DNA of 64,000 nucleotides, taken from NCBI GenBank assembly GCA_964415795.1, contig CAYQBN010000003.1:62001-126000 (forward strand). Direction: 5' to 3'. Below the pieces are notes generated by a model that saw nothing but the letters and a program-made list of their open reading frames with translations, made no database searches and was not told the DNA's origin. The DNA comes from CALITV01 sp964415795 (GTDB taxonomy: Bacteria > UBP6 > UBA1177 > JAKLFG01). Both the position numbers and the translations under genes were made by a program. This document shows, in pieces, positions 1 through 9,431 of this stretch; position 1 is the first letter of the stretch; each line of letters begins with the position of its first letter.

Positions 1-2
1 AC

Positions 3-560
3 GGCGACGGCATCTTTGACTCGGAAGAGGGGGCTGGTGATGACGACGGCGACGGAACGCTCAATTACCGTGACACCGACAGCGACGGTGACGGGCTACC
101 TGACATGGTGGAGGCGGGTACCGATCCGTCCATCCCGCGTGACAGCGATGGCGACGGTACTCCCGACTATCGTGACGCCGACAGCGATGGCGACGGGATA
201 CTCGATCTCCATGAGGGAGTGAAGGATGCCGACGGTGATGATACACCCAACTGTCTCGATCCTGACAGCGACGGCGACGACATCCCTGACTGTGTCGAAA
301 AATATGGCGCGCTATTTCGCGACACCGATGTGGACGGTCATCCCGACTGCAAAGCGCCGCACGATTACGAAATAGAACCGGCCGATACCGACGACGATGG
401 GCACTACGACTTTCTTGACCTCGATGCCGATGGCGACGGACTTCCCGACGAGCAGGAGGCCGTTTGTCCCAATCTTCAAAAGGATGGCCGAGTCTGGGCC
501 GATGTGGATGACGACGGTTTCAGTGACCTCGCCGAGCGGGCGGTCGGTTCGAAGGTCTGC
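3..560 (+). repeat. Tandem Asp-rich Ca-binding coding repeats
   Basis: The DNA repeats a degenerate unit close to gacagcgatggcgacgg at irregular 30-75 base spacing. It encodes DSDGDG-type loops (thrombospondin type 3). The repeat is kept at protein level with synonymous drift, so it is a coding repeat and not a mobile or CRISPR repeat. Confidence 0.8.
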
Positions 561-1664
561 GACGCCGCGCAGGGGGTGACCGACATGCCCGGCATAGACT
601 TCTACTTCGAACTCCCGTACCAAGGGCCGGAAAAGACCGATATCCTCACATTCACACCATCGGTGCAAAAGGCCGATATTTTCTTCAATGTGGACACCAC
701 CGGCTCGATGGATGGCGAGATCTACAACCTCAAGCACTCCCTGTCGAGTCTCATCATACCGCAAGTCCGGGCACGAGTCACCGACAGCGCCTTCGGCGTT
801 GCGCAATTCCGCGATGAAGACGAAACGAACCTTATCCTGTGCGATCCGACGAGCGACATCATGGCGGCACAACTTGCGGTGAACGGTCTCAATGCCGAGT
901 TCGGCGGCGACTGTCCCGAAGCGGGAGTCTTCTCACTCTACCATCTGGCGACGAGCGGCGGATGGCGTTCCGAGGCAATCCCTATCGCGGTGCACATCAC
1001 CGATGCCCCGAGCCATGAACGGGGCGCCGACGCGGCCAGCGCGCTCGCGGCGCTGACAGGAAAGGGGATACGGGTCATCACCGTCTTCTCGACCGGCGGG
1101 TGCGACAGCACGACTGCGGAGGCGCAACTCTCCGCCTTGTCGGAGGCGACCCATGCGACGGTCCCTGAATGCGCCGGTGCCGGAAGGACGACGCTCAAAT
1201 ATACCGTTGATGAGAACGGTAACGGGCTCGACACCGCCGTCGTGAACGGCATTGACGCGCTCGTGAGATATGCGGCGTTCGATGTCTTTGCACGTCCCGA
1301 CGACGACGGTGATGCCGGCACCATAGATACCGCCTGTTTTCTCAAGAAGGTCGAAGCGCTCGCGTTCCTGCCGCCGCCGGGCGACGATTGTGCGCCGACG
1401 GCGACACCGGCCGCCTTGAACGGTGCCTCCTATGAAAACGGATTCACGAACTTCGTAACGGGGACATCGAACCCGCTCGTCACCGGTTCCACGCTCACCT
1501 TCACGGTGCACGCCGAGAACGACACCTGCGCCGAACCGCTCGACCATGCGCAGGCCTTTACTGCGGTCATCTCGATCGTGGATGCCGGATCGGGAGCCGT
1601 GCTCGACGAACAAAAGGTCACCATCATCGTGCCGGGGGTAGTGGGATCGCTCAATGAGTCATGA
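3..1664 (+). CDS. Surface protein with thrombospondin type 3 repeats and VWA domain, 5'-partial
   Basis: The frame is open to the left window edge, so the N-terminus, including any signal peptide, is missing; the ATG at 105 is internal. The first ~185 visible residues are Asp-rich calcium-binding repeats of the DxDxDGxxD type, typical of thrombospondin type 3 stalks. A von Willebrand A-like domain follows, with a MIDAS-like DTTGS motif (base ~690), FGVAQFRDE and a later ITVFSTGG strand. The C-terminal ~90 residues look like a beta-sandwich (TLTFTVHAEND). Known for these modules: extracellular, Ca-dependent binding. The ligand cannot be inferred. A broken secreted-protein gene follows 42 bases downstream. 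Confidence 0.85.
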   Translation, partial: GDGIFDSEEGAGDDDGDGTLNYRDTDSDGDGLPDMVEAGTDPSIPRDSDGDGTPDYRDADSDGDGILDLHEGVKDADGDDTPNCLDPDSDGDDIPDCVEKYGALFRDTDVDGHPDCKAPHDYEIEPADTDDDGHYDFLDLDADGDGLPDEQEAVCPNLQKDGRVWADVDDDGFSDLAERAVGSKVCDAAQGVTDMPGIDFYFELPYQGPEKTDILTFTPSVQKADIFFNVDTTGSMDGEIYNLKHSLSSLIIPQVRARVTDSAFGVAQFRDEDETNLILCDPTSDIMAAQLAVNGLNAEFGGDCPEAGVFSLYHLATSGGWRSEAIPIAVHITDAPSHERGADAASALAALTGKGIRVITVFSTGGCDSTTAEAQLSALSEATHATVPECAGAGRTTLKYTVDENGNGLDTAVVNGIDALVRYAAFDVFARPDDDGDAGTIDTACFLKKVEALAFLPPPGDDCAPTATPAALNGASYENGFTNFVTGTSNPLVTGSTLTFTVHAENDTCAEPLDHAQAFTAVISIVDAGSGAVLDEQKVTIIVPGVVGSLNES

Positions 1665-1706
1665 GCAAGCGGCATGAACTAGAAATTGAGAAAAAAGGAG
1701 AAGAAG

Positions 1707-2736
1707 ATGCGCACGGTATCGTTCCTTATTGCGGCATCGTTGGCCGCACTGCTTTTCGGGTTCTGCGACAAGGCGTCAACGAAGAACAGGGATGCCGAGT
1801 AAACGCCCGAAAACGATGAGAATGTCGCCGAGACGGTTGACGCCGACGCCGATGTGGTGGAAACCGATACCGCGGCACCGATGACAGCGAGCAACGGGAC
1901 CAAACCATTCTCAACGAGGATGACATTGTGCTCGATGAGCCCCAGTCCGACGGTGCCACCGATGCGGACGAGGTGCTTCCCGATGCTGACACCGTCGTTC
2001 CCCCTTATGCGTTCCCGCCTGAATGGCTCGACAACCGTCCCGTTTCGTGGCAGTCTTACCTTACGCTTCGCGTAAGCGGACTCATCAATGCCGCGGATAA
2101 CAATAACCCGACTGAGGCGGAGATTGCTGAGGTTGTTACCCTGTTGGGGGGTACTCCTATCGATCTGGCCGACGCGTTCTCGGCGGTCGTCCGTGATGTC
2201 GTGGAAGGAACGGGAGGAGAGACCTATCCTGCGCTGATATCGATCAATGGAGAAAATGCCTCGAGGGTGGTATCCCCGCAACTCTTCTCCGTGTTTGAAA
2301 CCAATGTGTTCGCGCTCACGGACGACCTTATATCCGCGAAAGGCAAAGCCGAGGCTCAGGGGGGGTTGGCGCCGCAGTGTTCGATGGTGTCTATCAGCTG
2401 GCAGTATGGGAGCGATGGTATCATTTATCGGGTTCCACGGCACTGCTTCGTATGGAGTGCCTTCGCGGCCTCTCGGCATCGAATAGTGAAAAGACCACTT
2501 ACGACGGGGCGCTCTATGTCTGCGTGGACGAGAATACTGATTGGTCGGTCGGCGAGACGATCCGCATGATGGAGTATGTCCGCATGCTCGATGATGAGAC
2601 AGATATCCTCGCTGCTCTCAATGAAGGACTTGCGTCTGAGGACCCGGGCTACTGGACCACCCTTTGTTTCTGTTACGCCGACGATGGAACTACGCCAATG
2701 GACTGCGACGCCATGAAGGCAGAGTTCGAACTGTAA
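1707..2736 (+). pseudogene. Broken gene for a secreted protein: one nonsense codon and two frameshifts
   Basis: ATG at 1707 follows a strong AAGGAG-like site and encodes a signal-like N-terminus (MRTVSFLIAASLAALLFGFC), then a TAA stop at 1800 after 31 codons. Coding-like sequence continues in the same frame (TPENDENVAETVDADADVV) and shifts frame near 1865-1890 into DDSEQRDQTILNEDDIV. It shifts again at a 7-G run near 2358-2364 into VFDGVYQLAVWERWYHL and ends at 2736. Each shift is repaired by adding one base. The product has an acidic linker and a Cys-containing C-terminus of unknown family. It is either a real pseudogene or a place of assembly error; the G-run favours error for at least one shift. 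Confidence 0.75.
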
Positions 2737-2774
2737 CCGGTAACTTCTCCCCCTTTGTCTAGCTGACGATTTAG

Positions 2775-2802
2775 TTGCTTTTCACCTGTCCCGTGCTATA
2801 GT
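2775..2802 (+). promoter_or_regulatory. Predicted sigma70-type promoter of the lepA operon
   Basis: TTGCTT (2775-2780), a 16-base spacer and TATAGT (2797-2802) lie 47 bases before the lepA start, in the only gap between the broken gene and lepA. Sequence match only. Confidence 0.55.
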
Positions 2803-2849
2803 CGCCGCGGTTTTAACGGAACGGGGACAGATACCCGGGCTTTGACAGG

Positions 2850-4649
2850 ATGACGAAGAACATCCGCAATTTTTGCATAATTGCCCACATCGACCACGGC
2901 AAGTCAACCCTCGCCGACCGGCTCCTCGAACTCACCGGCGCCCTTTCGGAACGCGAAAAACGCGACCAGTTCCTTGACGATATGGAGCTCGAAAAGGAAC
3001 GCGGCATCACCATCAAGGCACGCGCCGTCACCCTCCCTTATGCTCACAACGGCGAAAAATACGAACTGAACCTCATTGACACCCCGGGCCATGTAGATTT
3101 CGCCTATGAGGTGAGCCGCGCGCTGTCGGCCTGCGAAGGGGCGCTTCTCGTGGTGGACGCGACGCAGGGGGTCGAAGCGCAAACGCTCGCCAATGTCTAC
3201 ATGGCGCTCGACCACGACCTCGAGATCATCCCGGTCATCAACAAAATAGATCTCGCGAGTGCCGAGATAGAACGGGTAAAGAAGGAGATAGAGGAGATAA
3301 TCGGCCTAGACACCTCGAATGCGCTCCTCGTCTCGGCAAAGACGGGGCAAGGGGTTCCCGAACTTCTTTCGGCCATCGTCGAGCGCATCCCGCCGCCGCA
3401 AGAGAAACTGCCCGGCCAGACGCGAGCGCTCATTTTCGATTCGTGGTTCGACCCATACCTCGGCGTTCGTCTGCTCGTCAGGGCCTTCGACGGCGAATTC
3501 AAGGTCGGAGACCACATCTTTCTCATGCATGAGGAAAAGGAATACGAACTCATCGACATCAGCCGCGAAATGCCTTTCATGACCAAGGTCCCGGCACTTA
3601 CTACCGGGCAAGTCGGTATCCTCGCCGCCGGCATCAAGAACATCAAGGATGTGCGGATCGGTGACACGGTAACGCTCGCCACCCGCCGGGCCCCCGAACC
3701 GCTTGCCGGATTCAAACGGATGAAGCAGATGGTCTTCTGCGGCATATTTCCTGTCGAATCGGCTCGTTACGAGGATCTGAAGGCGGCAATGGAGAAACTC
3801 GCGCTCAACGACAGCAGTTTCTCCTACGAACCGGAAAATTCGACCGCGCTCGGGTTCGGTTTCCGGTGCGGCTTCCTCGGTATGCTCCACCTCGATATCG
3901 TCCGCGAACGGCTCGAACGCGAGTTCGACCTCGAACTCATCACCACGGCCCCCTCGGTCTCCTATAAAGTGGTGACGGTTAAAGGCGAGGAACTCTACAT
4001 CCAGAATCCTGACAAATTGCCGCCGCCGCAACACATCGCACGGATAGAGGAACCCTTCGTTCGCCTCGATATCCATACGCCGGCCGCCTACATCGGCGCC
4101 TTGGTCAAGCTCTGTCAGGATAGACGCGGACGACAACTCGATCTTCGCTATCTGACCCCCGATCGCGTCATGATAGAATACGAAATGCCGCTTTCGGAGA
4201 TCATCTACGACTTCCATGACAAGATGAAGTCGCTCAGCCGTGGTTTTGCCTCGATGGATTACGAGTTCAAAGAATACCTCCCTTCGGACTTGGTAAAACT
4301 CGACATCCTCATCAACGGGGATCCGGTCGATGCGCTATCGGTCATCGTGTTCAAAGAGGCGGCCTACCGGGTGGGCCGGGCGCTTACCCAGAAAATGCGC
4401 AAGGTGATACCGCGACAGATGTACGAGGTCGCCATACAAGCCGCGATAGGCAGCCGGGTCATCGCCCGTGAGACGGTGAAGGCCTTTCGAAAGGATGTGC
4501 TCGCCAAATGTTACGGCGGTGATGTCACCCGCAAACGGAAACTGCTCGAAAAGCAGAAAGAAGGAAAGAAACGGATGAAACAACTCGGTATGGTCGAGAT
4601 CCCGCAAGAGGCCTTCCTTGCGGTCCTTGGCACCGAAGAACCGGAGTAG
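2850..4649 (+). CDS. lepA: Elongation factor 4 (LepA), ribosome back-translocase GTPase
   Basis: At 599 residues it has the usual LepA length. GTPase motifs are intact: AHIDHGKS (12-19), RGITIKA (51-57), DTPGHVD (77-83) and NKID (131-134). The C-terminal LepA-specific domain follows, with GFRCGFLGMLH and a basic tail (KCYGGDVTRKRKLLEKQKEGKKRMK, positions ~555-579). EF4 binds stalled ribosomes and moves tRNAs backward or aids subunit assembly. It sits directly upstream of lepB, the same lepA-lepB order as in Escherichia coli, with 12 bases between the genes. Confidence 0.97.
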   Translation: MTKNIRNFCIIAHIDHGKSTLADRLLELTGALSEREKRDQFLDDMELEKERGITIKARAVTLPYAHNGEKYELNLIDTPGHVDFAYEVSRALSACEGALLVVDATQGVEAQTLANVYMALDHDLEIIPVINKIDLASAEIERVKKEIEEIIGLDTSNALLVSAKTGQGVPELLSAIVERIPPPQEKLPGQTRALIFDSWFDPYLGVRLLVRAFDGEFKVGDHIFLMHEEKEYELIDISREMPFMTKVPALTTGQVGILAAGIKNIKDVRIGDTVTLATRRAPEPLAGFKRMKQMVFCGIFPVESARYEDLKAAMEKLALNDSSFSYEPENSTALGFGFRCGFLGMLHLDIVRERLEREFDLELITTAPSVSYKVVTVKGEELYIQNPDKLPPPQHIARIEEPFVRLDIHTPAAYIGALVKLCQDRRGRQLDLRYLTPDRVMIEYEMPLSEIIYDFHDKMKSLSRGFASMDYEFKEYLPSDLVKLDILINGDPVDALSVIVFKEAAYRVGRALTQKMRKVIPRQMYEVAIQAAIGSRVIARETVKAFRKDVLAKCYGGDVTRKRKLLEKQKEGKKRMKQLGMVEIPQEAFLAVLGTEEPE

Positions 4650-4661
4650 GGGAGACTGCCC

Positions 4662-5663
4662 GTGCTGTTCAAGGTATTCCTAGTCCTCACCATTATCTAT
4701 TTCATCCTCGATGCGATCCTTGTCCGTTTCGGCAGGCGGGTGTTCCCCTTCTTCAAGCCGAAGACGGTCGAGCATCTCATCGAACGGGGCAAGCAGATAG
4801 CATGGATCCTCAAATACCGTGACCTGCCCGCCGAAGGGCGGAAGACCGCCGAATCGCTCGCTGCCCTCATCGAGCAGACGGTGAGATCCTACCGTTCCCG
4901 TACCCATGCCGAGCTTTCCTCCATTGTGGCGAAGGTCGACGAACAGTTTGCCGCCCATCTTCGCCCGTTCAAACGTAACGGGATGGTAGAATTCATTGAT
5001 TCGGTATGGTGGGTGGTTCTCATCGCGCTCTGCATCCGCTTCTTCCTCTTCGAGTCGTTCCGCGTACCGACCGGTTCGATGGTCCCCACTATCTACATCG
5101 GCGACATGCTCTTCGTGAACAAGTACATCTACGGCCTGCGGCCGCCGTTCACCAAGTGGCACTTCTTCCGCTTCAAGGAGCCGACCCGCGGGGAGGTGGT
5201 GGTGTTCATCTATCCCGAGAATCCCTCTCAAGATTTCGTCAAACGGGTCATCGGTATCCCGGGCGACCGTATCAAACTCGAGGGACGGCGCATCTTCGTC
5301 AACGGAAAGGAGCTGCGTCGTGAACCGGCGGGGACTTTTTCCTATATCGAGAGCAGGGGAGGACTACGCGAAGCGGAACAATTCATCGAAACCAACCATG
5401 ACGGCATCAGTTATCCGGTGCTCTACAGCCGTGGTGAAGAGTCGCCAGCATTTCTTTTCGACTGCAAGTTGTGCGACGGCGAGTTCACCGTACCCGAGAA
5501 CTCCCTTTTCGTCATGGGGGATAATCGTGATGTAAGTCTCGATTCACGGTTCTGGGGATTCGTCCCTTACGACCATCTCAAGGGACGAGCATCGATGATC
5601 TGGTTCTCGGTAAGTTTAGGCGAGGGACTGCATCTCGAACGGATAGGACAGTTCATCGAATGA
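4662..5663 (+). CDS. lepB: Signal peptidase I
   Basis: This inner-membrane Ser/Lys protease removes signal peptides from exported proteins, matching the many secreted proteins in the window. It starts with GTG. A first membrane segment (residues ~4-20) is followed by a ~95-residue soluble segment and a second membrane segment (~114-131). The catalytic Ser is S139 in PTGSMVPT and the catalytic Lys is K194 in KRVIGIPGD. MGDNRDVSLDSR is the conserved box E. The 333-residue length is close to E. coli LepB. Its stop overlaps the longest possible purA frame but not the purA start chosen here. Confidence 0.95.
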   Translation: MLFKVFLVLTIIYFILDAILVRFGRRVFPFFKPKTVEHLIERGKQIAWILKYRDLPAEGRKTAESLAALIEQTVRSYRSRTHAELSSIVAKVDEQFAAHLRPFKRNGMVEFIDSVWWVVLIALCIRFFLFESFRVPTGSMVPTIYIGDMLFVNKYIYGLRPPFTKWHFFRFKEPTRGEVVVFIYPENPSQDFVKRVIGIPGDRIKLEGRRIFVNGKELRREPAGTFSYIESRGGLREAEQFIETNHDGISYPVLYSRGEESPAFLFDCKLCDGEFTVPENSLFVMGDNRDVSLDSRFWGFVPYDHLKGRASMIWFSVSLGEGLHLERIGQFIE

Positions 5664-5734
5664 GCATGCCCAAAAACTTGAGAAAAGGGAATAGCGCTCT
5701 ACAATCTTCTCAAACGCGGTTCTTGGAGAATCCC

Positions 5735-7033
5735 ATGCTTGCCTATGCCGTCACCGGTGCTCAGTGGGGCGATGAAGGGAAGGGAAAGATCGTCGATGTC
5801 CTTGCCGAGCGAATGGATGCGGTCGTTCGCTTTCAAGGTGGCAACAATGCCGGGCACACCATCGTGATCAAAGGACAGAAACATGTGCTCCATACGATAC
5901 CCTCGGGCATATTTCATTCTCATGTTCATTGCCATATCGGAAACGGCGTGGTGTTGGACCCCGAAGAGTTCCTTGCAGAAGTGGAAAGCCTCCGAGCGGC
6001 AGGGGTGACCGTTGACCCAGCGCATATTTCGATAGCACCGCGGACCAATCTCATCATGGACTACCATCGCATCATTGACCGGGCGCGCGAATCGGCAAAG
6101 GATGAAGCGAATCGGATCGGTACAACGGGAAGGGGGATCGGCCCTGCATACGAGGACAAAACGGCACGCATCGCCCTACGGGCGGTCGACCTGTTGCATC
6201 CCGATACGCTGGGTGATCGTATCGCGGCGGCGGTCCGTGAGAAGAATGTTCTGCTTAAACATCTTTATGGTTTCACGGACAATGACCTCATTGATCCGAA
6301 AACGACCGTCCAAAAGTACCGGATGATAGGGGAGCGCATCGCCCCGTTCATTGTCTCCGACGAACAGGCCTTCGCCGATTCGCTGGCCGGGAAGAAAGTC
6401 CTCTTCGAGGGGGCGCAGGGCTCGATGCTTGACATAGACTTCGGTACCTATCCCTTCGTTACCTCTTCCAATACGGTGAGTCCTTACGCATTTGTTGGCT
6501 CAGGCATCAATCCCGGAGTCTTTACCGAAAACATCGCGGTAATGAAGGCTTACACGACCCGAGTCGGCGGCGGCCCGTTCCCGACCCATGACCGGGGAGA
6601 TGCGGGTCGTACCATGGTGCAACGCGGGATGGAGTACGGAGCGACAACTGGTCGAGAACGGCGGTGCGGCTGGCTCGATCTCGTGGCTCTTGCGCACACC
6701 TACCGCGTCAACCGTTTCACCGCGACGATCATCACAAAAATAGATGTTCTTTCGGTATTTTCTACCATCCCGGTAGCTGTTGCCTATCGAGTAAACGGCA
6801 AGGAAACCGGAACCTTCCCGTCCGATGTCGAAACGCTTCTGACGGTCGAGCCGGTTTACCGGGAATTACCGGGATGGGGGAAAGACCTTTCCTCTGTTCG
6901 GAAATTTTCGGACCTCCCTTCCGAAGCACGGGCTTACCTCGCCTTCGTCGAGAAATATCTCGCGACGCCGATCGCGGCAGTTTCGGTCGGACCAGATCGA
7001 GATCAAATAATATTCGTAAGATCAATTGGATAG
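5735..7033 (+). CDS. purA: Adenylosuccinate synthetase
   Basis: It joins IMP and aspartate with GTP hydrolysis in the first AMP-specific step of purine synthesis. The start at 5735 is chosen over the in-frame ATG at 5660 because GGAG (5725-5728) sits 6 bases upstream and the N-terminus then matches the family (AYAVTGAQWGDEGKGK). That gives 432 residues, the normal length. The glycine-rich loop GAQWGDEGKGK (8-18), NNAGHT, GTTGRGIGPAYEDK and FEGAQGSMLDIDFGTYPFVT are all present. It lies 7 bases upstream of ribBA. Confidence 0.96.
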   Translation: MLAYAVTGAQWGDEGKGKIVDVLAERMDAVVRFQGGNNAGHTIVIKGQKHVLHTIPSGIFHSHVHCHIGNGVVLDPEEFLAEVESLRAAGVTVDPAHISIAPRTNLIMDYHRIIDRARESAKDEANRIGTTGRGIGPAYEDKTARIALRAVDLLHPDTLGDRIAAAVREKNVLLKHLYGFTDNDLIDPKTTVQKYRMIGERIAPFIVSDEQAFADSLAGKKVLFEGAQGSMLDIDFGTYPFVTSSNTVSPYAFVGSGINPGVFTENIAVMKAYTTRVGGGPFPTHDRGDAGRTMVQRGMEYGATTGRERRCGWLDLVALAHTYRVNRFTATIITKIDVLSVFSTIPVAVAYRVNGKETGTFPSDVETLLTVEPVYRELPGWGKDLSSVRKFSDLPSEARAYLAFVEKYLATPIAAVSVGPDRDQIIFVRSIG

Positions 7034-7040
7034 CCGATAA

Positions 7041-8318
7041 ATGATAAACACCATCCCCCCCATAGATCCCGAGGAAATACAACGGGCAAATTGCCGGGTA
7101 AACCAAGCCATCGAACGGTTGCGGCAGGGCAAGATGGTCATCATGGTTGACGATGAGGACCGTGAAAACGAGGGCGACCTCGTGATCGCCGCCCAGTTCG
7201 CCACTCCCGAGGCGATCAATTTCATGGCGAAGCACGGACGCGGTCTCATTTGCCTTGCGCTGGACGGCGCGATCGTCGACCGGTTGAAACTTCCCCTCAT
7301 GGTCTCGGAAAACCAATCAAAGTTCGGAACCGGATTCACCGTATCTATCGAAGCACGCTACGGAGTCACTACCGGGATCTCTGCACACGATAGGTCACAT
7401 ACCATTCAAACGGCGGTAAAGGACGATGCGCGCCCGGAAGACCTCGTTCGTCCCGGGCATGTGTTCCCGTTACGGGCGAAGGAAGGTGGTGTCCTCGTTC
7501 GTTCGGGACAAACCGAAGGGTCGGTGGACCTTGCCCGAATCGCCGGTCTCAAGCCAGCCGCCGTCATCTGTGAGATCATGAAGGACGACGGGACGATGGC
7601 CCGGCGACCCGACCTTGACATCTTCTCGAGACAATTCGATGTACCAATAGTTTCGGTCGCCGACATCATTGCCTATCGGCTTGCCAACGAATCGCTCATC
7701 GAGATGGTCGCTGAATCGCTTATTCCAACGAAAGTGGGGGGAGATTTCATCATCCGAGTCTATCGAAGCCTCGTTGATGGACTCGAACATGTGGCGCTTA
7801 TCAAAGGAGAGGTTGCTCACCGAGAGAAGCCGGTTTTGGTAAGGGTCCATTCCGAGTGTCTCACTGGGGATACGCTGGGTTCGCTCCGCTGTGACTGCGG
7901 AAACCAGCTCGAAAACGCTATGCGCATGATAAAAGATGAAGGCTCCGGTGTTATCCTCTACTTGCGCCAAGAGGGGCGCGGTATCGGATTGGGTAATAAA
8001 ATCAAGGCCTATCATCTTCAGGATGAAGGACTTGACACGGTCGAGGCAAATGTCGCGCTTGGATTTCCCCCCGATCTCAGAGACTTTGGAATAGGAGCCC
8101 AGATACTCAAGGCGATAGGGGTCACCAAGATTCGGTTGATCACCAATAACCCCAAGAAATTGGTAAGTCTGAGCGGATATGGCCTTAAAATCGTTGAGCA
8201 AATACCAGCTGTCAGCCCCGTAACACCACAAAATGAACGCTACCTCAAAACAAAAAAAGAGAAGCTCGGCCACATGATAAAACTAGATCAACCCCCAACC
8301 AAGGGAGGGAAACCATGA
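7041..8318 (+). CDS. ribBA: Bifunctional 3,4-DHBP synthase / GTP cyclohydrolase II
   Basis: This makes both riboflavin precursors, from ribulose 5-phosphate and from GTP. The N-terminal half (to ~205) carries DDEDRENEGD and TTGISAHDRSHT. The usual GHTE metal-binding motif reads GQTE here (His to Gln), a variant I recall from other RibBA proteins but cannot check. The C-terminal half has the zinc motif CLTGDTLGSLRCDCG and LRQEGRGIGL of GTP cyclohydrolase II. ribH follows with an ATGA-type overlap. The 7-base gap after purA leaves no room for an FMN riboswitch. Confidence 0.95.
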   Translation: MINTIPPIDPEEIQRANCRVNQAIERLRQGKMVIMVDDEDRENEGDLVIAAQFATPEAINFMAKHGRGLICLALDGAIVDRLKLPLMVSENQSKFGTGFTVSIEARYGVTTGISAHDRSHTIQTAVKDDARPEDLVRPGHVFPLRAKEGGVLVRSGQTEGSVDLARIAGLKPAAVICEIMKDDGTMARRPDLDIFSRQFDVPIVSVADIIAYRLANESLIEMVAESLIPTKVGGDFIIRVYRSLVDGLEHVALIKGEVAHREKPVLVRVHSECLTGDTLGSLRCDCGNQLENAMRMIKDEGSGVILYLRQEGRGIGLGNKIKAYHLQDEGLDTVEANVALGFPPDLRDFGIGAQILKAIGVTKIRLITNNPKKLVSLSGYGLKIVEQIPAVSPVTPQNERYLKTKKEKLGHMIKLDQPPTKGGKP

Positions 8319-8776
8319 AAACAACGACAATTCAAGGAGAACTTTCAGGAAAAGGCAAAAAATTTGCGATCGTTCTCTCGCGATTCAACAGCTTCCTCTC
8401 TGAATCGCTTCTTGCCGGTGCCCTCGATTGTCTGGAGCGACATGAGGCGAGTACCGTAGATGTATTCAAGGTTCCGGGATCGTTTGAGATTCCTTTCATG
8501 GCACGAAAGGTTGCCCTTACCGGGAAGTATGACGCCATCATTTGTCTCGGTGTTCTTATCCAAGGCGAAACTCCGCATTTCCAGTTCATCGCGGCAGAAA
8601 CCACTAAGGGCATTGCCCAAGTATCTTTGGAAACCGGTGTTTACTGTGCCTTTGGGGTCGTAACTGCCGATACTCTTGAACAGGCGATCGAACGAGCGGG
8701 TACCAAAGGAGGGAATAAAGGATTTGATGCGGCGCTTACAGCTTTGGAAATGGTACAAGTGTCTCAAAAATCGTAG
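8315..8776 (+). CDS. ribH: 6,7-dimethyl-8-ribityllumazine synthase
   Basis: Condenses DHBP with the ribityl-pyrimidinedione, the step before riboflavin synthase. The 153-residue protein has VPGSFEIP, GVLIQGETPHFQFIA (the conserved His in TPHF) and GTKGGNKGFDAA. It starts 4 bases inside ribBA behind the site AAGGGAGG. ribBA and ribH form a riboflavin pair; ribE and ribD are not in the window. Confidence 0.95.
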   Translation: MKTTTIQGELSGKGKKFAIVLSRFNSFLSESLLAGALDCLERHEASTVDVFKVPGSFEIPFMARKVALTGKYDAIICLGVLIQGETPHFQFIAAETTKGIAQVSLETGVYCAFGVVTADTLEQAIERAGTKGGNKGFDAALTALEMVQVSQKS

Positions 8777-8825
8777 CTTTTTCTTGCTAGTATAAGAGAA
8801 AAAGAAAAAGAGGAGCATATTCTTC

Positions 8826-9302
8826 ATGGGCCTCCGCCGGCGTTCACGAGAAAAAGCACTACAGATTCTCTACAGCAAAGAGTTCAATAAACTGAAATCG
8901 TTTGAAGAAATCTTGATAGAATACTGGAAGTATTACAATCTCCCGATATCAGGATGCTCATCGTCCGAGAACAGAACGACCATAGCCATAGAAGGAGAAG
9001 AACAGCGCTTTGTAAGATATCTTATAGGTATGGTCGAGAAACAGTGGACCACCATAGAGGCTCTCATAGAAAAAGCGGCCATAAGCTGGCGAATGGATCG
9101 TATAGCGCTCATAGAGCGCAACATCTTGCGGCTGGCGGTAGCAGAACTCCTCGATGACTCGAACGGAATTCCGTATAAGGCGACCATCAACGAGGCGATA
9201 GATATCGCAAAAAAATTCGGGAACAAGGAATCGTCGGCGTTCGTCAATGGAATCATCAATAAGGTCGCCGACATGCTCGAGATAAAACAGCGTAAGATCT
9301 AA
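8826..9302 (+). CDS. nusB: Transcription antitermination factor NusB
   Basis: At 158 residues it is the usual all-helical NusB: RRRSREKALQILYS at the N-terminus and LRLAVAELL...INEAIDIAKKFGNKESSAFVNGI (split across ~105-148) at the C-terminus. It binds boxA RNA with NusE (S10) in rRNA antitermination. ribH-nusB adjacency is very common. An AT-rich gap of 129 bases with an imperfect inverted repeat (GGGACACC/GGTATCCC, ~9344-9363) follows before holB; it has no clear U-tract, so it is not called a terminator. Confidence 0.93.
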   Translation: MGLRRRSREKALQILYSKEFNKLKSFEEILIEYWKYYNLPISGCSSSENRTTIAIEGEEQRFVRYLIGMVEKQWTTIEALIEKAAISWRMDRIALIERNILRLAVAELLDDSNGIPYKATINEAIDIAKKFGNKESSAFVNGIINKVADMLEIKQRKI

Positions 9303-9431
9303 CAACTGGTAACTACTGGAGGGATGAAGGTGGAAGGAAGGGCGGGACACCATAAGGTATCCCGGCAAAACTTTCATTTTCCCTCTTTCATTCAAAAAAC
9401 TTCGCATAACATATATTATGTCAACTAACCG

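Noticed and set aside
3..560. CRISPR-like repetition at the left edge
   Set aside because: Spacing is irregular, repeats vary synonymously and the frame is open throughout: these are thrombospondin type 3 coding repeats.
1679..2479. 266-codon minus-strand frame across the broken gene
   Set aside because: The plus-strand fragments read as a coherent acidic secreted protein with an SD site, while the minus frame shows no motif or start signal.
5660..5734. N-terminal extension of PurA from the ATG at 5660
   Set aside because: It overlaps lepB, lacks family similarity, and the ATG at 5735 has a well-placed GGAG and the normal PurA N-terminus.
7034..7040. FMN riboswitch before the riboflavin genes
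   Set aside because: Only 7 bases separate purA and ribBA, and no RFN-like conserved boxes are seen upstream.
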